A DNA stretch of 17,412 bases from Anaerolineaceae bacterium UBA5224 (GTDB lineage Bacteria > Chloroflexota > Anaerolineae > Anaerolineales > Anaerolineaceae), in contig DHUW01000018.1 of assembly GCA_002409365.1 (NCBI GenBank), positions 4,575 through 21,986 on the forward strand. The letters run 5' to 3'. Position numbers and translations under genes: made by a program. Below the pieces are notes generated by a model. The model did not search any database. It saw nothing but the letters and a program-made list of their open reading frames with translations, and had not been told where the DNA came from. Positions within the stretch are counted from its first letter, which is position 1. Each line of letters opens with the position of its first letter. Shown in pieces: positions 15,247-17,412 of this stretch.

Positions 15247-17412
15247 TCACTTCAAATGGATGCGGACCACCTTCTTCTCTTTTTGCCGCAAGGCTTCAAT
15301 ATCTCCCAGCGCCTGGGCGCGCTGTAGCGTAGCAAAGGTCATCCCTTCACCTGGGATTTCAAAATCAACCGGACTGTCTTTAGTAAATGTAATGAACATA
15401 CCACCTGGCAGCCCGCCTTTGTGCAACTGACCGGTGGAATGTAAAAAGCGCGGACCAAACCCAAGTGTGGTGGCTTTGTTGAAATGATGGAGCAAGTCAT
15501 AACGCAAACCCTGCATAAAGTCTTGATTTTCTTCAAGCCGGGCAACAAAAGCGTTAAGTGCAATATAGCCGCCTTCCGGAACAGTTTGGCCATATACGGT
15601 CAAAACCTCTTCCAAATTTCTTGCTGAATCCAATCCTGGAACTGCTTCTCCATAAACATTGATCTCTTCATTCTCCCAGATCGGCTGCCCTTCATCAAGC
15701 TGCCCTTTTTCCTGGTAGTCTTTGATCACTGCCTTGGTGATGGTTTTGCTGAGTTGCACATTGGGTTGGTCGAAGGCGTTCACTCTCAAGACAGAGCAGG
15801 CAATCGCCGTAGCATACTCCCATCGATAGAATTCTTTTGCAAGCTCGTAGGGATCCTTTATTTTGATCTCAATGACCGGATAGCCCTTTTCGATCAGGGT
15901 TTCGGCAAGGTTACGTTTTGAAGAATCGACAGAAAAGTAGACAAAAAACCTGTCATCAGGATAATCGAGTGATTCCAACTCTGGTTCATCCTCAACCGGC
16001 AGGATGCCTTTGCCTTCCTTGCCGCTACTCTCGGCAATCAACTGCTCCAGCCAGGGTACCAGATGGGAAGTGTAATTCTCGGCAATAAAAGTCAGTTTGT
16101 TTTTGCCGGCTTGAGCACTAACTCCAACCAGCAAACCCAAAAGCAGGTTTGGATTAGCTGCATACGGTACACTTTCAAGCCCCTGATTCTCACCCTCAGA
16201 CGCATTCGCCAGGAATTGCTGCAGATCGATTCCCATTACTGCTGCCGGGACCAATCCAAAATGGGTGAAAACTGAATAACGACCGCCAACGTCAGGTCGG
16301 GCATTGAAAACTTTTCGAAATTGCTTTGATTCCGCAAGAGCCTGGAGGGATGTACTGGGGTCAGTCACAGCAACAAAATTCCTGCCAGGCATCCCAAGCC
16401 CCAGTTTTTCAAGTTCGGACCAAAAATACTTCATAGCAGAAAGTGTTTCGCTTGTTCCACCGCTCTTGCTTGAGACAATGAAAAGAGTTTTGGTCAAATC
16501 GATACCTTCACAACGGAAAGCGATCTCCTCGGGGTTAGTGGTATCGATGATCTGTAAGCGCAAGCCTATGCCGGGTTCCAATGTGGAGGCAATTGCCTGG
16601 CTGATCACCTCGGGGGCGAGTGAGGAGCCTCCCATGCCCAGCACAAATGCATCGGTAAAACCTTCTGCCAGTAACTCATTTCGGAACGCTTCTAATTCTG
16701 GGATCAAACTTATCTGCTGTGATGGCAACCCCAGCCAGCCCAGTCGATTGCGAATTTCTTCAAAGCCGCTCTCGTCATCAGTCCAGAAGGTCGGGTCATG
16801 AGCGTACATCCGGCTCACACTTGTCTCAGTAACTGCCTGCTTGAGAGAGGCTTGCAATGGTACAGCCAGCCCATTCAATCCCTGAATATAATCCGTCCGT
16901 TTTTTCTCAATGATTCCAAGCAAAGACATATGCGCCTGTTTGAACTTTTCGACGCCTTCAGCTTCCAATTGCTGCGTTACCAGGTTAAGGTCGATTTCAG
17001 CCTTTTCCAAAAGCTGCATGACCTCAAGGGCTTCATCGAGGTTTTTACCAATGGAATAATTTGTTTTTCCATGCTCGAGAAAAGCGGCCAATGTCTTTGG
17101 GGGGATGGTATTCACGCTGTTTTGGGCAATCAGATTATCCACATAAAGCGTGTCAGAATAATCCGGATTTTTGGTTCCCGTGGACGCCCACAGGGGCTTT
17201 TGGGACTTTGCGCCTTGCTTCACTAAGATGCGAAAACGCTCAGAGGAAAATTGTTCGAGATATACCCGATAGGCAAGTTTTGCATTGGCAATAGCCACCT
17301 TGCCTTTGGCACCAGCGGCTTCCTGCGCCAGATTACTTGGTGAAGAAATCACGGCATCCAGCAGCTGGTCTACCGCCGTATCGATTCGCGAAACAAAAAA
17401 GGATGCCACACT
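15247..17412 (-). CDS. tal-pgi: Bifunctional transaldolase/glucose-6-phosphate isomerase (partial, 5' end outside the window)
   Basis: The visible 721 codons are the C-terminal part of a fused enzyme. The first ~120 residues are the end of a transaldolase: VASFFVSRID, then the conserved run LYVDNL with NTIPP (88-104). The transaldolase Schiff-base lysine must lie upstream, beyond the window. From about 200 on it is phosphoglucose isomerase: GMGGSS (258-263), SSKSGGTSET of the SIS fold (313-322), GGRYSVFTHFG, and near the end GPRFLHSTGQLHKGG, typical of Tal-Pgi fusions. Complete fusions run to about 950 residues. The frame stays open to base 17412, so the GTG at 17409 is internal, not a start. 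The fusion joins the pentose phosphate pathway to glycolysis and precedes ruvX-mltG-ppgK in the same direction. Confidence 0.95.
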   Translation of the reverse strand, partial: SVASFFVSRIDTAVDQLLDAVISSPSNLAQEAAGAKGKVAIANAKLAYRVYLEQFSSERFRILVKQGAKSQKPLWASTGTKNPDYSDTLYVDNLIAQNSVNTIPPKTLAAFLEHGKTNYSIGKNLDEALEVMQLLEKAEIDLNLVTQQLEAEGVEKFKQAHMSLLGIIEKKRTDYIQGLNGLAVPLQASLKQAVTETSVSRMYAHDPTFWTDDESGFEEIRNRLGWLGLPSQQISLIPELEAFRNELLAEGFTDAFVLGMGGSSLAPEVISQAIASTLEPGIGLRLQIIDTTNPEEIAFRCEGIDLTKTLFIVSSKSGGTSETLSAMKYFWSELEKLGLGMPGRNFVAVTDPSTSLQALAESKQFRKVFNARPDVGGRYSVFTHFGLVPAAVMGIDLQQFLANASEGENQGLESVPYAANPNLLLGLLVGVSAQAGKNKLTFIAENYTSHLVPWLEQLIAESSGKEGKGILPVEDEPELESLDYPDDRFFVYFSVDSSKRNLAETLIEKGYPVIEIKIKDPYELAKEFYRWEYATAIACSVLRVNAFDQPNVQLSKTITKAVIKDYQEKGQLDEGQPIWENEEINVYGEAVPGLDSARNLEEVLTVYGQTVPEGGYIALNAFVARLEENQDFMQGLRYDLLHHFNKATTLGFGPRFLHSTGQLHKGGLPGGMFITFTKDSPVDFEIPGEGMTFATLQRAQALGDIEALRQKEKKVVRIHLK

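Noticed and set aside
17407..17409. GTG as the true start of the tal-pgi gene
   Set aside because: The residues around it are the conserved interior transaldolase stretch VASFFVSRID, and the frame remains open to the window edge, so this is a cut gene.
1..17412. Mobile element, phage, toxin-antitoxin or defence island
   Set aside because: No transposase, integrase, terminal repeats, direct-repeat array or defence-type domains are seen; the tRNA at the left edge is intact with no integrase beside it.

Overview
The window reads as ordinary chromosomal DNA of a bacterium, most likely an Anaerolineae-type Chloroflexota. This placement is an inference from the gene complement (a fused transaldolase/glucose-6-phosphate isomerase next to a polyphosphate-type glucokinase, an EF-P with arginine at the loop tip, a TTG-started FtsH) and from the protein style, not from a search. 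Coding density is very high: 15 protein genes and one tRNA. No stretch longer than about 200 bases lacks a gene. I see no insertion sequence, prophage, CRISPR array or rRNA.

Layout from left to right. (1) tRNA-Gly(CCC), then a two-way terminator shared with a leftward GNAT-like gene. (2) A divergent promoter region, then rightward efp, a small eight-cysteine protein and ftsH. A likely ftsH terminator lies inside the 3' end of the convergent gene miaA. (3) A leftward yraN-miaA pair whose reading frames overlap by 8 bases. (4) A tightly packed rightward run: a cinA-like gene whose C-terminal domain looks catalytically decayed, an amidohydrolase (MTA/SAH deaminase type) fused to a C-terminal CYTH domain, glycogen synthase glgA and 4-alpha-glucanotransferase malQ. 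(5) A leftward EamA transporter that overlaps malQ tail to tail. (6) A leftward run of tal-pgi (cut by the window edge), ruvX, mltG and a polyphosphate glucokinase, closed by a strong hairpin terminator.

Two themes stand out. The first is sugar handling: GlgA and MalQ build and remodel alpha-glucan, the ROK kinase makes glucose 6-phosphate, and Tal-Pgi connects that pool to glycolysis and the pentose phosphate pathway. The second is housekeeping: translation (EF-P, MiaA, tRNA), membrane proteolysis (FtsH), peptidoglycan release (MltG), and rRNA/Holliday-type nuclease fold proteins (RuvX, YraN). Translational coupling is common (stop/start overlaps at cinA/amidohydrolase, yraN/miaA and ruvX/mltG), and TTG starts are used for at least ftsH and mltG.

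I found no obviously new multi-gene system. The best candidate for something undescribed is the deaminase-CYTH fusion enzyme. After that come the decayed CinA C-terminal domain encoded directly upstream of it and the cysteine-rich protein after efp.
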